Origin: Deuterostichococcus epilithicus
Taxonomy: Eukaryota; Chlorophyta; Trebouxiophyceae; Prasiolales; Stichococcaceae
Reading direction: 5' to 3'
Length of the DNA stretch: 64,000 nt
NCBI GenBank assembly: GCA_033439295.1
Contig: JAVTLE010000021.1
Location: forward strand, 434,009 to 498,008
The notes under the pieces are model-generated. The model saw only the letters and a list, made by a program, of their open reading frames with translations, ran no database searches and was not told where the DNA came from. Below, piece by piece: positions 1 to 12,400 of this stretch (positions within the stretch are counted from its first letter, which is position 1; every line of letters starts with the position of its first letter). The position numbers and the translations under genes were made by a program.

Positions 1-67
1 TGATTGCGAGGTATGGGTCGCAGGGAGCGAGGGTTAAGCCGTGCCTTTGTGGTGCACGAGGTGTTAC

Positions 68-3000
68 CGACCAGCAGTTCCGGAGCCGCCCAGCAAAAGC
101 TGCCGAACATCGCCGTGTCCTGGGTGTCTTCGAATGCCCTGCACCCACAAGGCTCTGCTGTCAGCGAAGCAAGGCTTTCACGTTTGTGTGAGATCAGACG
201 GTCAAGGACGGCAAAGGACGCCCACGCACCCGTTGCGCAAAATGCGGGACAGCCCAACGTCCGCGATTTTAGGTGTGCCGTCTCGGGCCAACAAAACCTG
301 CAAAACCATTTGGTTAAACTCAATTTGGAGGTCTTGGCAGGTCGGAACTTTGTTCACGCAGAGTGTATCCTGACTGCTTGACACAAGAGCGGTTCAGCAT
401 ATAATGTCCGCACTGACGAATGAGGCATCATGCTCGACGCATGCCGCACACTCACATTGGCGGACTTCAGATCGAAATGCACGACGCCCTTGACGTGCAG
501 GAAGTGCAGCCCATGCGCAATCCCCAGCGCAATGCTCGCGCCCCTGTGAAGGATTTAGCGTTCCAGAGGAACGAGGCAATCAGCGCTCAACGCGGTACCG
601 CAGGGACGAAACCGGCGGGCAGGCGGCTGGCGGTGTCAGCAAGGCCCCAGGAGCGTGCTAGCGCGCAGCAGGCAACACTGCTGGCAATGGCATGCCACAC
701 TTCCACGAACACAAGCCCGCACCTCTTCTGCCAGGTCACCGCGCCACGGCGGATCGCATCGCTGAGGTTGCCGCCGGGGCAGAGCTCTGTCACCAGCATC
801 ATCTGGTCGCCGTCCAAGCATGCCCCCTGCAGCAGGAGGGGAGGAAGCTGTTCAGTGTCGGGGCTTGCGCCAAAGACGAAAGACGCCACGGGAGGGGCAC
901 GCGGCGGCATGGAGCAAATTCGGCAGAAGCGCGCCCAGACGCAGGTTGTCGATTTGGCTGATCAAAGCCTTCTGTTGCCGTGAACACTGATGCAACCGGG
1001 CCTTGCTTGGAATGGCAGACCAAAATTGACATGCCCCATGATCTGCAAGATGACTCGGCACAAATGCAACCAACTCGGAGCCGCTGGCGGAGTTTGCATG
1101 TCCGGCGACAAACCTGGAACTGTACGATGTTCGGCCCCGTGTTCAGCGACCTGAGGACGGCGACCTCGCGCAGGAAATCCGTCTCAAGGTCCGCGGGACC
1201 GCCGCCAGTGAGCACCCGAGGCATCACCTTGACCGCCACTGGGAGCACCCCGCCGCGCAGTGCCCGGTACACCTGCTTAGCAGGGGACACAAGTCATACG
1301 CGGGGTTTCTTAAAGGCGAAGCACAAGCAGCGCCAGCGTGGCACAGGCTGAAACAGGCGCCAGTCGCGGCACTGTTGCGCCTGGGCAGCAGTTAGCAGGC
1401 CGGCGCCATCACTGCAGTCGCTGCAGACCCAGTCTCTGAAATGCAGTTTCCTGGTCAGGGCGAAGCCTCAGGCGACCACATGTTGCGGCTCGCCACAACC
1501 AGCTCATGGCAGTGGTGTCCATGCTGCGCAGCCGTGCCCGGCACGACAGCAATGCAGACCTTGCCATAGGCGCCTGCTCCCAGCAGCGCGTCGCTGCCGT
1601 CTGCGTTCTTGCAGATTTCGATGTCCGAGCTCTGCAGCCGCCAGTCGTCGCACTCCAGCTGCGGCAGCTCCGATCGGTCCGAGCCGTTGCTGAGCAGCAG
1701 CGAGGGTCGTGAGTGGTCGTGCTGCTCAGCCGCCACAAGGCTGCCACAGCTCGACATGGCTGCCGTATGCGCTGGCGTGATAGGCATAGGCACGTGAGAC
1801 AGGACACAGCAGTTGCAGCCTGAAACCAAAAGGGCATCATAGCTTGAAAAATAATGCATGCTGGCTCCAGAGAAGCCTGCTCACCTGCCATTGGAGGCGG
1901 AGGCGCTTTTCAGCACGCGCCTGCCTGAGAGCTGCGCGAGGACCTCGTCCGAGTCGACGCCCTGGCCCTGCGCCCAGCAAGCCAAAGGGTGCGCATGCCC
2001 AGCAGGTGGCTCAGCTCACTTCTGGCAAGGTGCACACATCCATGGCACCACTGATGGCGGCCTGTCAGCATCGCTGGGCGCCCAGAGCTGATGCCAAGCC
2101 CGGCAGCAATTGCATCATGGGGACGCGCCAGGGCGATAAATGTGCGCCGTGCGCACCTCCGGCAGGCGCTGTGCCTTGGTTGCCGACCCGCCCCTGCCGC
2201 TCTCGACGTCGCTGTGCCGGCCGCCCGTGCTGCTGATGGCGGCCGAGCTGTCTCGAGACGCCACCACGCCCTGCTTCCACTGCCGCTGCTGCCTGATGCG
2301 CCGCCGCCGGCGCCAGAAGCAAAAGCCTGCGAGTGCACGGCATGGGCGCACCCGTTTCTGTCGGGGTCGGCTGCATAAGAAGTGACAGTTGGCCGCTGCC
2401 TGGCCACAGATGCTGGGTTCACTCAGCTTGGCAAGTGCAGTTTGTCGACATCCTGTCTGAGCATCATGTGGCATTGGGACTTGGAACTCGGCACTACCCC
2501 CACCTGCAAGCGCTGCCAGGAGCAACAGGCCGAGTAGTCCGCCGAGCACGCCGCCGATGATGGCGGCTGTTGGACTCTTCCCACCACTGCTGGGCGCACC
2601 AGCGACCTGCTCGTTCGCCGGCACCAACTCCGTCTCGCCACAGTCAACCGTCGCATTGAGCTGAGGCTTGATCGCCGCGAGGTTGAGGCTCGTGCAGGAG
2701 CCCCATGGTCCAGCGGGGTCAGTGCATACCGACTGAGAGCAGCTGGGCTCCACATAGCACCTGCAAAACCGCTGCCGCGCTCAAGAGGTGTGATGGTGTG
2801 CAGAGGGAATGCAAGCTTCAGGAAAGCGTCGGAGCTCACGGAAGCGTCGCAAATCATCAAGAGGGAGCAATTGAAGGCAGATCACGACGATGTTGCATTG
2901 AAGCCTCACCAGGGCAGGGTCCAGCTTGCCGCCGGCAGCTGACAGTCACCATAAGACCCATATAGCTTTCCGTCAGAGGGATCAAGCCAGGTCCACCTAC

Positions 3001-3202
3001 ATGTACTGCAAGAGCTTGGGATTCTACTAGAACAGTAGAACAGAGCAGAGGCGTTGCATGTCATGGAACCTTGAGCCGTACAGCACGCGGATAAGTAGGG
3101 CTGCTGCATAGTGAAACATATTGCTCCATCTGCAACGACGGCAGTCATGAATTTGCTCTGTCTAGTGTAAGGATGCCTACCCGCTCTTGCAGGCGCAGCC
3201 AT
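68..3202 (-). CDS. Receptor-like protein kinase (C-terminus off the left edge)
   Basis: Single-pass membrane kinase expected to phosphorylate Ser/Thr (or Tyr) on intracellular targets. Reading right to left: a Cys-rich presumed ectodomain (about 3202-2640); a hydrophobic segment at about 2510-2590 (IIGGVLGGLLGLLLLAALAG); a basic juxtamembrane stretch (FCFWRRRRRIRQQRQWKQG) near 2300; then the kinase domain. Kinase exons are seen at 1560-1759 (Gly loop GAGAYGK), 1114-1272 (AVKVM lysine, E of FLREVAVLRSL), 740-826 (hinge MLVTELCPGGNL), 456-543 (catalytic loop HFDLKSAN), 230-297 (IADVGLSRIL) and 68-119 (GSFCWAAPELLL). HFD replaces HRD and DVG replaces DFG, but the catalytic Asp, Asn and Lys are present, so activity is plausible. 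The lower C-lobe lies beyond base 1. The N-terminus and ectodomain exon borders are uncertain, and one exon junction (1885-1967 to 1759) was not phase-resolved. Confidence 0.72.
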
Positions 3203-3999
3203 CCATGCTCGCCCTGGCCGCGAGAACGACGTGGCTCAGGCAGCCCTCGAATTGGGCGGCGAGCGGAAATCACACTCGACGCAGGCGGCACGAAAGCGTC
3301 ACCAATGCCATATGCCAATCCAGCGGCAACTGGAGGCAAAAGTCAAGCGTGTCGGAAGCCTTGCCCGCACTGCTCATTGGTACGGCAATAATTGAAGTTC
3401 ACGACAAGAGTCTACTCCGCGACAGAGCACGCAGCTCGGCTGGCAGTGACACGGTACGCTTTCAAGAAAGAAACAACCACGTACTTGTCGGTTGTACGCT
3501 GTGGGGCCAGCACCAGGGGCAGGTTGGCTGGATTTCCACAAAGAGGGCCTGCTGACAGCCGTGGTTTAAGACACAGCGGGGGTGAGTGAACTCGGGCGTG
3601 CTGCGGACCCACGCTCGGAGGTTGCTCCTACAGTAGCGAGCTGCGTCGCGGCCGGCCTCCAAAGTCAGCAATGCGCGATTTCCGCGCCGCGTGGCAGAGT
3701 ACGACCGTCACCTTTGGACTCACTTCATGCGTGCCCAAACAACCCAGCGTTCATAACAGGAGGTAGAGACGGCTCGCCACGGAACGTCGTGAGGTAGGCT
3801 GCTTGCGCGTGCTCAAGTCGTGTTATTGGTGGCTTTTGCTGGCTTAGATTTGTCACAACCAGGGCCCTGCAATCGTCAATCAGTCATCAGATCCACGTCG
3901 GGGCTCTCGCTCATCGACACCAAGGCAAGATAGGTAGTTCGTGAGGAACCAGTTGAGATCCTATCTTTGCAGGAGCATTCATCCAGCAGGTAGGCTGCG
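3203..3999. other. Intergenic, presumed 5' flank of the receptor kinase
   Basis: I see no conserved reading frame here. It lies upstream of the minus-strand receptor kinase, so it should contain its promoter and possibly an unseen signal-peptide exon. The short open frames on both strands show no family resemblance. Confidence 0.4.
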
Positions 4000-4968
4000 C
4001 TAGTGCGGGATGGTCGCCCTGTGCCTGCCACCATTTTCTGCCGACGCCCCTGCAGCTGCCTGCGACCACACAGCGCCAGCCTTCATTGACATGCACCCAG
4101 TCTCTGCCGCACCACTTGCCATCAGCCTCTCTGTCATCGGCAAGGCTGCTGCACTACCTGCTGTGTTGCATGCGCCCATCTGCAAGCGGACGGCTGCGGC
4201 GCGGGTTTCTGCCACCAGTGCGGCGTGCTGACGGCTGCTGCGGGCAGAGATCTCCCCATCAGCACGTGAAAGTCCGGACACTGGTGCACCAGCCAGCTGC
4301 TTTTGCATGTGAAGCAGCCCACAGCAGACTGCAGCGAGCTCACTGCTGCTGCATGACCGGTGGTGTCACCAGGCGGCGCCCGCCAGCTTCGCCATCGTGC
4401 AGTGCTGGCCGCATTCGTCCACCGACAGGTGCCGCCACCGCGGCTGCAGCAGACGCTGCAGTCACGCAGAAGCCACCGCTGCCGACGTGCATCCCAGCGG
4501 TATCTCTCATCTCTGTCAATTCGTCTCCAGCTGGCTGCTGTCGCCGTTGCCGCCTTCGCCGCCGCCGCCCTGAGCCGTGGCCATCGCTGTCGCCGCCGCC
4601 GCCAGCGCTGTTGCTGTCGTGAGCTTGGGGCGCCACGATGCCCTGCAAGCAAGGCGTTGTCGTGAAAGGCACATAATCAGCCGACTAGGGGCTTGCTGGT
4701 CTTTCCACATCGCCCATTGCATGCTGCTGACGGTCAAGTGCAGGAAGCAGCACACCACACAAACGAATCTTCTGTCGGCAGCAGTGCTGTGGTGTTGTGC
4801 GCTTCAATCTAGGCACTGCGCCACCGGTTCACGATCAAATACCATTGCCGCGGGAGAGTCCAATGCTGATTGGTTGGGTCAATCACCCTATGTGGCTTGG
4901 CAAGGCACGCACCAGATCTGCAAGAACTTCCTGTCTCAACAACAACAGACTCGCGCACCTCTCCGCAG
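4000..4968. other. CGG/CCG-rich stretch downstream of polymerase eta, possible small minus-strand gene
   Basis: The stretch at about 4410-4640 is dense in CCG/CTG triplets, giving Ala/Arg/Gly-rich frames on both strands. The minus frame ending at 4000 reads as a plausible Ala-rich C-terminus with no known domain. It could equally be the 3' untranslated region of polymerase eta. No gene can be claimed. Confidence 0.2.
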
Positions 4969-7900
4969 TCATCCTGCCCGGCGGAAGGCCTCCAGGATGC
5001 CCTGCTGACGCGCGCCGCCGCCACGCCTGCCGCCGCCCAGCGCGCTCACGCTGCCGCGCCTGCCGCTGGGCGGTGCAGCGCCGCCGATGCGCCCACCGCC
5101 GCCCCGCAGCTGCCGCAGGATGCGGCGCTGTTCCTCCACGTCAATCGCGCCCAGATCCACGCCCTGCTCCGCCCGCCCTTCCCCGCGGCCGGAGGCAGCA
5201 AGCCTTGCCAGGCTTGAAGGGCTGGTGGCTGCGGCAACAGCGCCGGCGGCTGCTCCAGTGCTGCGCTCGCCGGCAGCAGCTCCGGCGCGGGCGCTCAGTG
5301 GCGGCAAGGACCTTGGCGGCGGACTGCCGCCATCGGAAAGCTCTCCCACCAGGTCGGTGCCGTCCTCGGGAGGCATGAGTGTGCTGACTGGCGACGCGGA
5401 GGTGTAGCCTGCACTGTCGGCATCCCAGACCTCCGCAGGAGATGCCTCAACGGGGCTGATGCCGGGAGGCTGCCTCTCAGAGGCTGCCGCGCCCATTGCC
5501 ATGGCCCCGCCCAAAGCTGCGGCGTCTGTGGCCAGCGCCGCTGCTGCCGCTCTGGCCTGAGCACTGTTCGCGCTGCCGCCCGCGTCCGTGCGCAGCCGCT
5601 TGGCTCCCGGCTGCTTGGCAAAGAACTGCCTGATGGAGGGGCCGGCAGCCGTGGCTGCCGCCGTGAAGTTGCCGGCCAGGAGTCGCACCTGCGGCGTATG
5701 CCAGAGTGCGTCCAGAGACCCACATACGAGGAGGGACCACCAATACAGGCAGAGTGGACCGCCCAGAAGATCAGCTCCATCAGTGGTAGAGGCAGAGCGA
5801 AACCATGGTTGATTGCATCGTGGCTCCTGCGAGAACGAGGGAAGCCACCTCCACAAGCTTTGCAGCAGGCGGCTGCAGCGCTGAAGACGCCCGGCACTGT
5901 GCCTCAGCATTTGCCAGCAGTGCGGCCTCCAGAGCGCTCTGCGGCGCTGGCCCGGCCGCCCTACTCGTTGCGCCGGGCTCCGCCAACCAGGGCCGGCCGC
6001 CGCTGCCGCCGCTGCCGCCGGCTTGAGCTCGGGCAGCGTCCGGCCGCGCCTGCGCGCCTGCCGCCTGCCGTTCGGCTTCCTGCTGCCTTGGCGACCGCAG
6101 GCCACCGCCGGCGCCTGCCACTGACCCGGAGACACTCGCAGGCGGGGGGACGCTGGCCAGGGAGGGCGCAGGGAAGGCCGTGCTGCGGGTGTAGAAGCGG
6201 TTGTTGTCGGCGCCGCCCCCCATGAAGCGCAGCTGCAGCGTCAGTGTGCCCGGCCACCGCCCCTCCTGTTGCACAGCGGCGGCTGAACGTCAAACAGCGA
6301 CAGAGGACACACTCCCGACAGCGACAGAGAACACGGCCTTGAAAGACTTGGCGTCTCGATTGCCGTGTGCTGTGCTGTGTTGCATTGGCTTGGCGCCCTG
6401 GCCAGTGCCACAGGCGCCTGAGCGCGAGCGGGGGCTTGGGACCAGAACTGTCACCCTGTACTGGTTCCATGGACGAGTGGTTGCACTGATCGAGTGCAGG
6501 ATGGGCGGCAGGGCACTGCCTGGTGATCCGGCGAGGCAGCCATTCAGTTTCAAAAAGCCACAAAAAGATTCTTCCATTTACAAACTCACGTCTTCGCGGT
6601 CCAACATGACCCTGCCCAGAAGGTCGGCGCCCATGGCGGCGAGCACCAGGCCAGACCGGTGCCGGTAGCTGGGGGCGCCTACTGGCAGCGGCTCCAGCGT
6701 GTCTGTGCACCAAGCGCATTTGACTTCAGCAGCCTCGTGATTGGGAAGCAGCGCTTACGCATGCCAGGTGTGGTGCAAGCGCGAACTGCAGTCCTTGCTT
6801 CGGGCGAACCACAGCCTTAGACCGCCTACGCGAGGGTGCACCAGTCTGCCTGCAAGTGCAGACACAATCGCTGCGGGCCGTCCCAGGGAAAGCAGAGCCG
6901 CAGCGGGCGCTCACCGTCGCTGTCTCCAGCGACGCTCGGCTGTCCGACCGCGCTGGGGTGCATCGGCAGCGCCTCTGGCGTCAGCGACATCTGCACGCTC
7001 AGCGTCTTCGGTGGAGGACGCTCCGCCACCAGCCCGCTGTCATGGCCGCGGCACCAGCCGTGCAGCTTTGCGGCCAGGTCCGCTGGGAAGCCAAGCGACT
7101 GCCGCATGTCAGCCTCGCTCCAGGCCTGCCGCCATCCAAATCACATCAGGTGCACACAAGCACCAACTGTGCAACAACAGCTTGGAGGTCCCGCATACAT
7201 CTCTACCTGGGCATTGCTACATTGCCAAGAAAACCTCTGATGCGCGTCTCGTGGTGGGTCAGGGTGCCAGACTCAGGCGCCAGACAAGAGGTGGCTTTGG
7301 CACGTCCAGTGGCATCGTGCTGAATGGCAGCTGCCAAGCACCTGCAGGTCGGCAATGGCCCACACGCCGGCGCCCGCAAACGTGTCGCCGACCTTGCCGC
7401 CGCAGCCGGGCAAGCGCGCCGCCGGGATCGCCGCCAGCAGCGCCGCCACGTCACCCGGCTCAAGCGCCTCGGACACGCCGTCGGGCTTGGCGCGCCCGGA
7501 AGCCAGCTTCGCCAGCAGCTTGTTTTGAGCAATGCCCACCGACGCCGTAAGGCCCAATTCCCGCTTGACTGCACGGGATGTAGGGGTTAGGGCCGCTGTG
7601 TAGGGAAGACACAGCGGCTGCGGGTCATTCGAAAGAGGTTCACCCGCGCAACCTGGCAGGCCAATGCAGCGCAGCGCACACTCGGCCACAGGGAAAGCAG
7701 CACCCTCAGATTCTCGTGAGGCCTCCACAGCAGTGGCAGGGGGCGCACAGCCGCGGGGCCTGGTCAGGCCGCTCAAGCGACTTCACCTGCGCCACGCACA
7801 GCCTCGGCCACGTGGCGAATGTAAGGCGCGTCAAGCGGGGCGCCGCTGCCGGGCTGCGCCGGCTTCAGCTGCAAGAACGCCTCATCGATGCTGGCCTTCT

Positions 7901-8789
7901 CCACCACCTGTAGCTCCTCAAACCTGCGCACCGAAGCAACGCTGCATGTCAGTATGGCACTGTGTTTAACGACAGTCAAGGCAAAGTTTGCGAGCTGCTG
8001 CCCGTCAGCGGCAGGCGTGAGGTGCGCGGCAACGCAAGCCAGTCCGAGGTTGGCAGATATGGACCGTCCCGGTCATGAAGCAGCTGCCCTCGGGGTCGAC
8101 CGCACCTTTTGAGCAGCTTGATCATGGCGCGGGATACGGCGCGGTAGGGTCCGTAGCTGACGCGCTGTCCCGCCTCCATGTGGACTGGGAGGATGATGCC
8201 GCCCACTGCCCGCAGCAGCCGCCGCGCCTGCAAACATGCGGGCTTGTGACACATCTGCCTGGATGCCCCCTTCTTTGCATTGGACTGACTTCGTTCCGCG
8301 TCACGTCAAGCCGGCTCGCATGCAGCTCCAGGGCGTGCCGCATCAGTGGCTCCCATTCCCGTGGCCTGCTGCAGCACACCTCGGCTGGGCGCATGTGCTT
8401 CACAACTCCCGCCGCCCTTGCTGGGTAGTTGACAGCAACGATGTCCTGGTGCTGCTGAATCGCCACCGGCGTGCCCTTTGCGATGCCCCGTTTCGCCTCC
8501 TCCACCTTCATTCGCAGATGCAGGAATTACGGCATTTGGCGTTGGGGTGGTGAAGCGCTATGGAATCCCAGCAGCTCTGGGATAGGGCGAGAAAGCGCAC
8601 TTGGCTGAAGAAACTGTCGATATCTACGCTGAGCACTACTCTGCGCTCCTGTGCCGCTGTATAGATTTTGCGCTCCTGCGCAGGTGGTAGCATGGTGCCA
8701 GCACGGTGGCTGGCAGACAATGTTACCTCTTGCAATGCTGGGAATTCAAGCGCCGCTTCTGCAACCTCCGAGTCATACAACCCATTCAT
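4969..8789 (-). CDS. POLH: DNA polymerase eta (Y-family translesion polymerase)
   Basis: Nuclear translesion polymerase that copies past UV photoproducts such as cyclobutane dimers, recruited to stalled forks by PCNA. Exons in transcript order: 8601-8789, 8380-8505, 8106-8227, 7787-7923, 7342-7568, 6915-7125, 6590-6702, 5849-6265, 4969-5688. All phases join, giving 753 aa (human POLH 713). Motif I is VLSVDIDSFFSQV, with metal-binding Asp. Then come VNYPARAAGV (finger), EKASIDEAF (catalytic Asp-Glu), ASVGIAQNKLLAKLASG (palm) and LPGCGGKVG (thumb HhH-like). The little finger contains TLTLQLRF. The Ala/Pro-rich tail carries two PCNA-interaction-like motifs, SIRQFFAKQPG about 230 residues from the end and QQGILEAFRRAG at the very C-terminus, plus basic KRLR. 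No C2H2/UBZ finger is visible. A later in-frame ATG at 8693 is an alternative start. It shares a divergent 690 bp flank with the first bestrophin gene. Confidence 0.92.
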
Positions 8790-9475
8790 GCAGTCGAACG
8801 TGCGCCTGTGTTTGGCACCCCCGTGTTATAATCTTAGAGTCGGAATTTCACATCACATCGTGATGTCTTGTGAGCTGCAAACGCCAGGAGCTAAGCTGTA
8901 AGTCTCGTTTGGTGTTTCCCTGCTGAATTTAATTGAGAATCGCGAAACACCTGTTGCACTTGGTCGGGCAATGCAACCGTGGCTGTCTGACACGGTGCGT
9001 AAACATCCTACAAACCCTGAAATAAAACCTTATCTGTCAGACAGAATAGCTGTCTGGTCATGATCGTCTGCAGCATTTTGACCACACATGACCCCGCATA
9101 TATCCGCAATACATCATTCCGTCCAGCGTCTTCACAAGTCTCTCTTGATCGAGGAGTCGATTTGAAACAAATCTGTCCGGGCAGAGTCCGGTGGCACACG
9201 ACTGGACGTGCGAATCTATCGGAGGTGCGCACGTCACGTCGGCCTCTCAACGCACGTCACGTCGACCTCTCATTCTGTGAGTCTGCACCACAGGAACTCA
9301 ATCGCAAGAGTCTGGATGTCATCCTGGTAACGGAACGGGTTTGTGAGCCTGCAGGATCACCTTGGACAGGTCTGTTCCTTAGAGCTATCGGGAGAGTCAT
9401 CCGCCTCAAAGCTCGCAGCTCGACGCCGGTCGCCGTCGCTGCACCTAGACTGAATCTTCCAAACAAGTGGTCATC
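8790..9475. promoter_or_regulatory. Divergent intergenic region between POLH and bestrophin copy A
   Basis: This 690 bp lies between two genes that point away from each other, so it should hold both promoters. Bases from about 9326 onward are duplicated at 15128-15247 upstream of bestrophin copy B, apart from a roughly 40 bp segment (about 9371-9410) present only here. No TATA box or other element could be assigned. Confidence 0.4.
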
Positions 9476-12400
9476 ATGTACTGCGTTGCTGCCACTCGCG
9501 CCAGCGCCATGATGCGGCAAGCGCCGCACTGCGGCCATGCGCAGCACAGCCGGTCGTGCCAGCTCCCATGCTGCCGTCAGCAGCCAGCCAAGCAACGAGC
9601 GCAGCACGTGCTGCCTGCCCGAACGAGCCGCCTTGGCATGCAGTGGTCCCCAGCCAGCACGCCGCTCACCGCCGGAGGCGAGTCCCCTCTATGGCAGTCC
9701 TGACACAGACTTAGTGCTTTCTCCATGTTGCCTCTCTTCGAGAGGCCCTCGTCGCGGGGGTTGCACTGGCGTCCACAGTTTCCAAGGTTGATCCAGCTGC
9801 AATGCTCACGACACAGGCGGCATTGGAGGCACCCGCCGGCACGCCGCCAGCGGCGGCAGGGTGCTGTGTGGACCGCCGACAGCCACGCAGAATGGCGCCC
9901 TCACGACAGTGGATCTCGAGAAGCTGACGCCCAGGCCGCAGCACCCCGCACCGGGCGGGGAGGGCTTCCCTCCAAAGCGTGTAGACCAAGACAAGGAGGA
10001 CAGCCGCAAGTTCCGCAGAACGGTACGCATGTGTCGTACCACGAGAACCCGATCGTGGCTTTTAGTCTTTCGCTGCCCTGACTGGAGTGCACATGTTGTG
10101 AAGGCGCCAATCTGTCCAGAGTCAGGGAGGCACGCATGAATCGCAGCTGCACAGCTTTCATGCTGCCGTCACTCTGTGTCCAGGTCTTCGACTTTCAGCG
10201 GTGGCGCGAGCACCGCAGCACGAGCCGCTATGCGCGACACATCGTCGGCATCTGGGAGTGAGCGCATCGACACTCCCATTCCACCATGTCCATATAGTAC
10301 ACTTTATATACTCGATCACATGCCAGGCCAGCCCCCTGCCTCAACCAGCGGCATCTGCCAGCCTCTCACCTCCCCGCCGTGTGCCGCAGCTCCCGCATCG
10401 TCCGCGGCCTGTCGACCCCGCTGTGGCTGATCGCCAGCCTGTCGCTGGCGGTGGGCAGCTACGAGTCGGTGCAGGAGGCGGGGCTTCTGCCCGCGGGCTT
10501 CACGTCCATCAGCATCACGAACACGCAACCCTTCAACCTCAGCAGCTTTGCGCTGTCGCTGCTCCTGGTGCGCTTTGCCTGTCTGAGGTGCTGCTGTCTC
10601 CCTTTACATGGCATCGCCTGACAAGCAGCCATCGGAGCCATCCCTGCAGCAAGCACGCCCGGCACGGCCATGTCACTAGTTACTTGCCGCTTTTCGCGGC
10701 CCTGTGCTGGCAGCCTCTGCATAGTGCGTACTGCAGGGCGCAGACTGGCCCTTGGCGGAGCACCGACCCTGCGGAACAGTCCAGCCCGACAATGTCTTGT
10801 CACTATACATACAGTTATTTTGTTCTTAAACCTTTCACTGCCTGTATCCATCCCGCGGCAGGTGTTCCGTACCAACACCAGCTACGCGCGGTGGGACGAG
10901 GCGCGGAAACTGTGGGGCGGCGTCACAAACCGCTCGCGGGACCTGATGCGCCAGGTGGGGGTTTAGGATTAGGGTTTTGGGCGCACCGCTGGTGGAAAGC
11001 CGTGATCCAGCGGGCATCTCACTGCCTGTCAATTTTCCGCTTGCTGCCTGTCGACCGCCCGCTCACTGCCTGGCGATCCTCCGCTGCCGCGGGCTCAAGG
11101 CCAGGCTGCCGGACATGGGGTGTTGCGCCCCCCAGCCAGGTGTCATGACATAATCCCCTGGAGAGGCGTCCTGACTTCTATGCAAGGCTAATTTGCCGTG
11201 TGCCACCAGGGCTCTAGACTTCTCTGTGTCCGCGAGCTGCGGGGACCCCATCCCCGGAGGTGGTGGCGGAGCCGCTGGACGCGGCGCAGCGCGGCGCTCC
11301 ACCACTCTAGCGCGGACTCCATTCGTTCACGAGATTGAACGAGATGAGATTGCAACGACAAGCTGCCCAGAGTCCTGACGTTTTGCACAATGCCCCATGC
11401 GCAGGCGGACTCCTGGTTCCCGGAAGCAGAGTCGGACCTGCTGGACCTGGTGGAGCGCTGGACGGTCGCCTTCTGCCGCACGCTGCACACGCACCTGCGC
11501 GAGGACGAAGACATCGAGAAGGAACTGCAGGTGGGGCAGGGATTAGGGCTGTGTTCATTAGTTTCTCGCTGCTGCTGGCGCAAGGGGAAAGAGTGCCGGC
11601 GCATCGGTGCGGTGCCTGCCAGGAGTATTGCGCTGGGTGAGCAGTCGGGGTGGCACTGTGCTGTGTGCGCATGCAGGAACACATCATGGGACAGGTCCAC
11701 CAAGTCTGTTCCCAGGACGATGCGCGTGGCACCGTGGCGCGTGCCGCCCTAGGGTACTTCATGGGATACACCTTGATACCCCTAGCTGCGCTGTGCAGGG
11801 CGTCCTGCAGGAGCACGAGCTGGCGGCCCTCGTCAGTGCGCAGCACCGGCCCAACTACGTCCTGTCGGTCCTGTCGATGGCCATCGAGGTGTGGTGGCAC
11901 GTTCGTCGTCATTCTATCATCACGATGACGATGATAAAAAAATCATGGCCCTGGAGCCTCACTGTGTTGGTATAGCAGCAGCGCAGCCGCAGCTGGCTGT
12001 TGCCGGCGGACGCTGTCTGCCCTTAGCTGAGCTCTGCGACTTGCCATGCAGTCACCGTGCATTGCCTGCAGCGCCAGGTCCCTCCCCTGCCTGGCCATCC
12101 TCGCAAGGCTGCGCGTCAGAGAACCGCTCCGCTTCATGCCGCACAGGAGTCACACATCGCCGCCGCTGCGCGGGTGCGCATGGACGAGAACCTCACCTTC
12201 TTTGCGGACGCGCTGGGCGCCTGCGAGCGCATCCTCAAGACGCCCATCCCGCTGACGTACACCAGGTGAGATGATAGGCCCTGCAAATCATGCTGCTTGG
12301 ATGCCCAGCCGACACTGGGACTGCCGTCCTGCAGGGCCTGTTGGGTTTGAGGCCACACTCTGACATGCAGGCTGCGGGGCAGCCCGGTAGCAGGCCAGGA

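Noticed and set aside
4340-4672. Arg/Ala/Gly-rich frames over CCG repeats as a gene
   Set aside because: All frames are open because of triplet composition; no domain or consistent exon structure supports coding.
12057-12146. Upstream extension of bestrophin exon 8 (frame HCLQRQVPPLPGHPRKAARQ)
   Set aside because: It is open and identical in both copies, but it would insert about 30 residues into a region where the family is colinear. Gene conversion of an intron explains the identity better.
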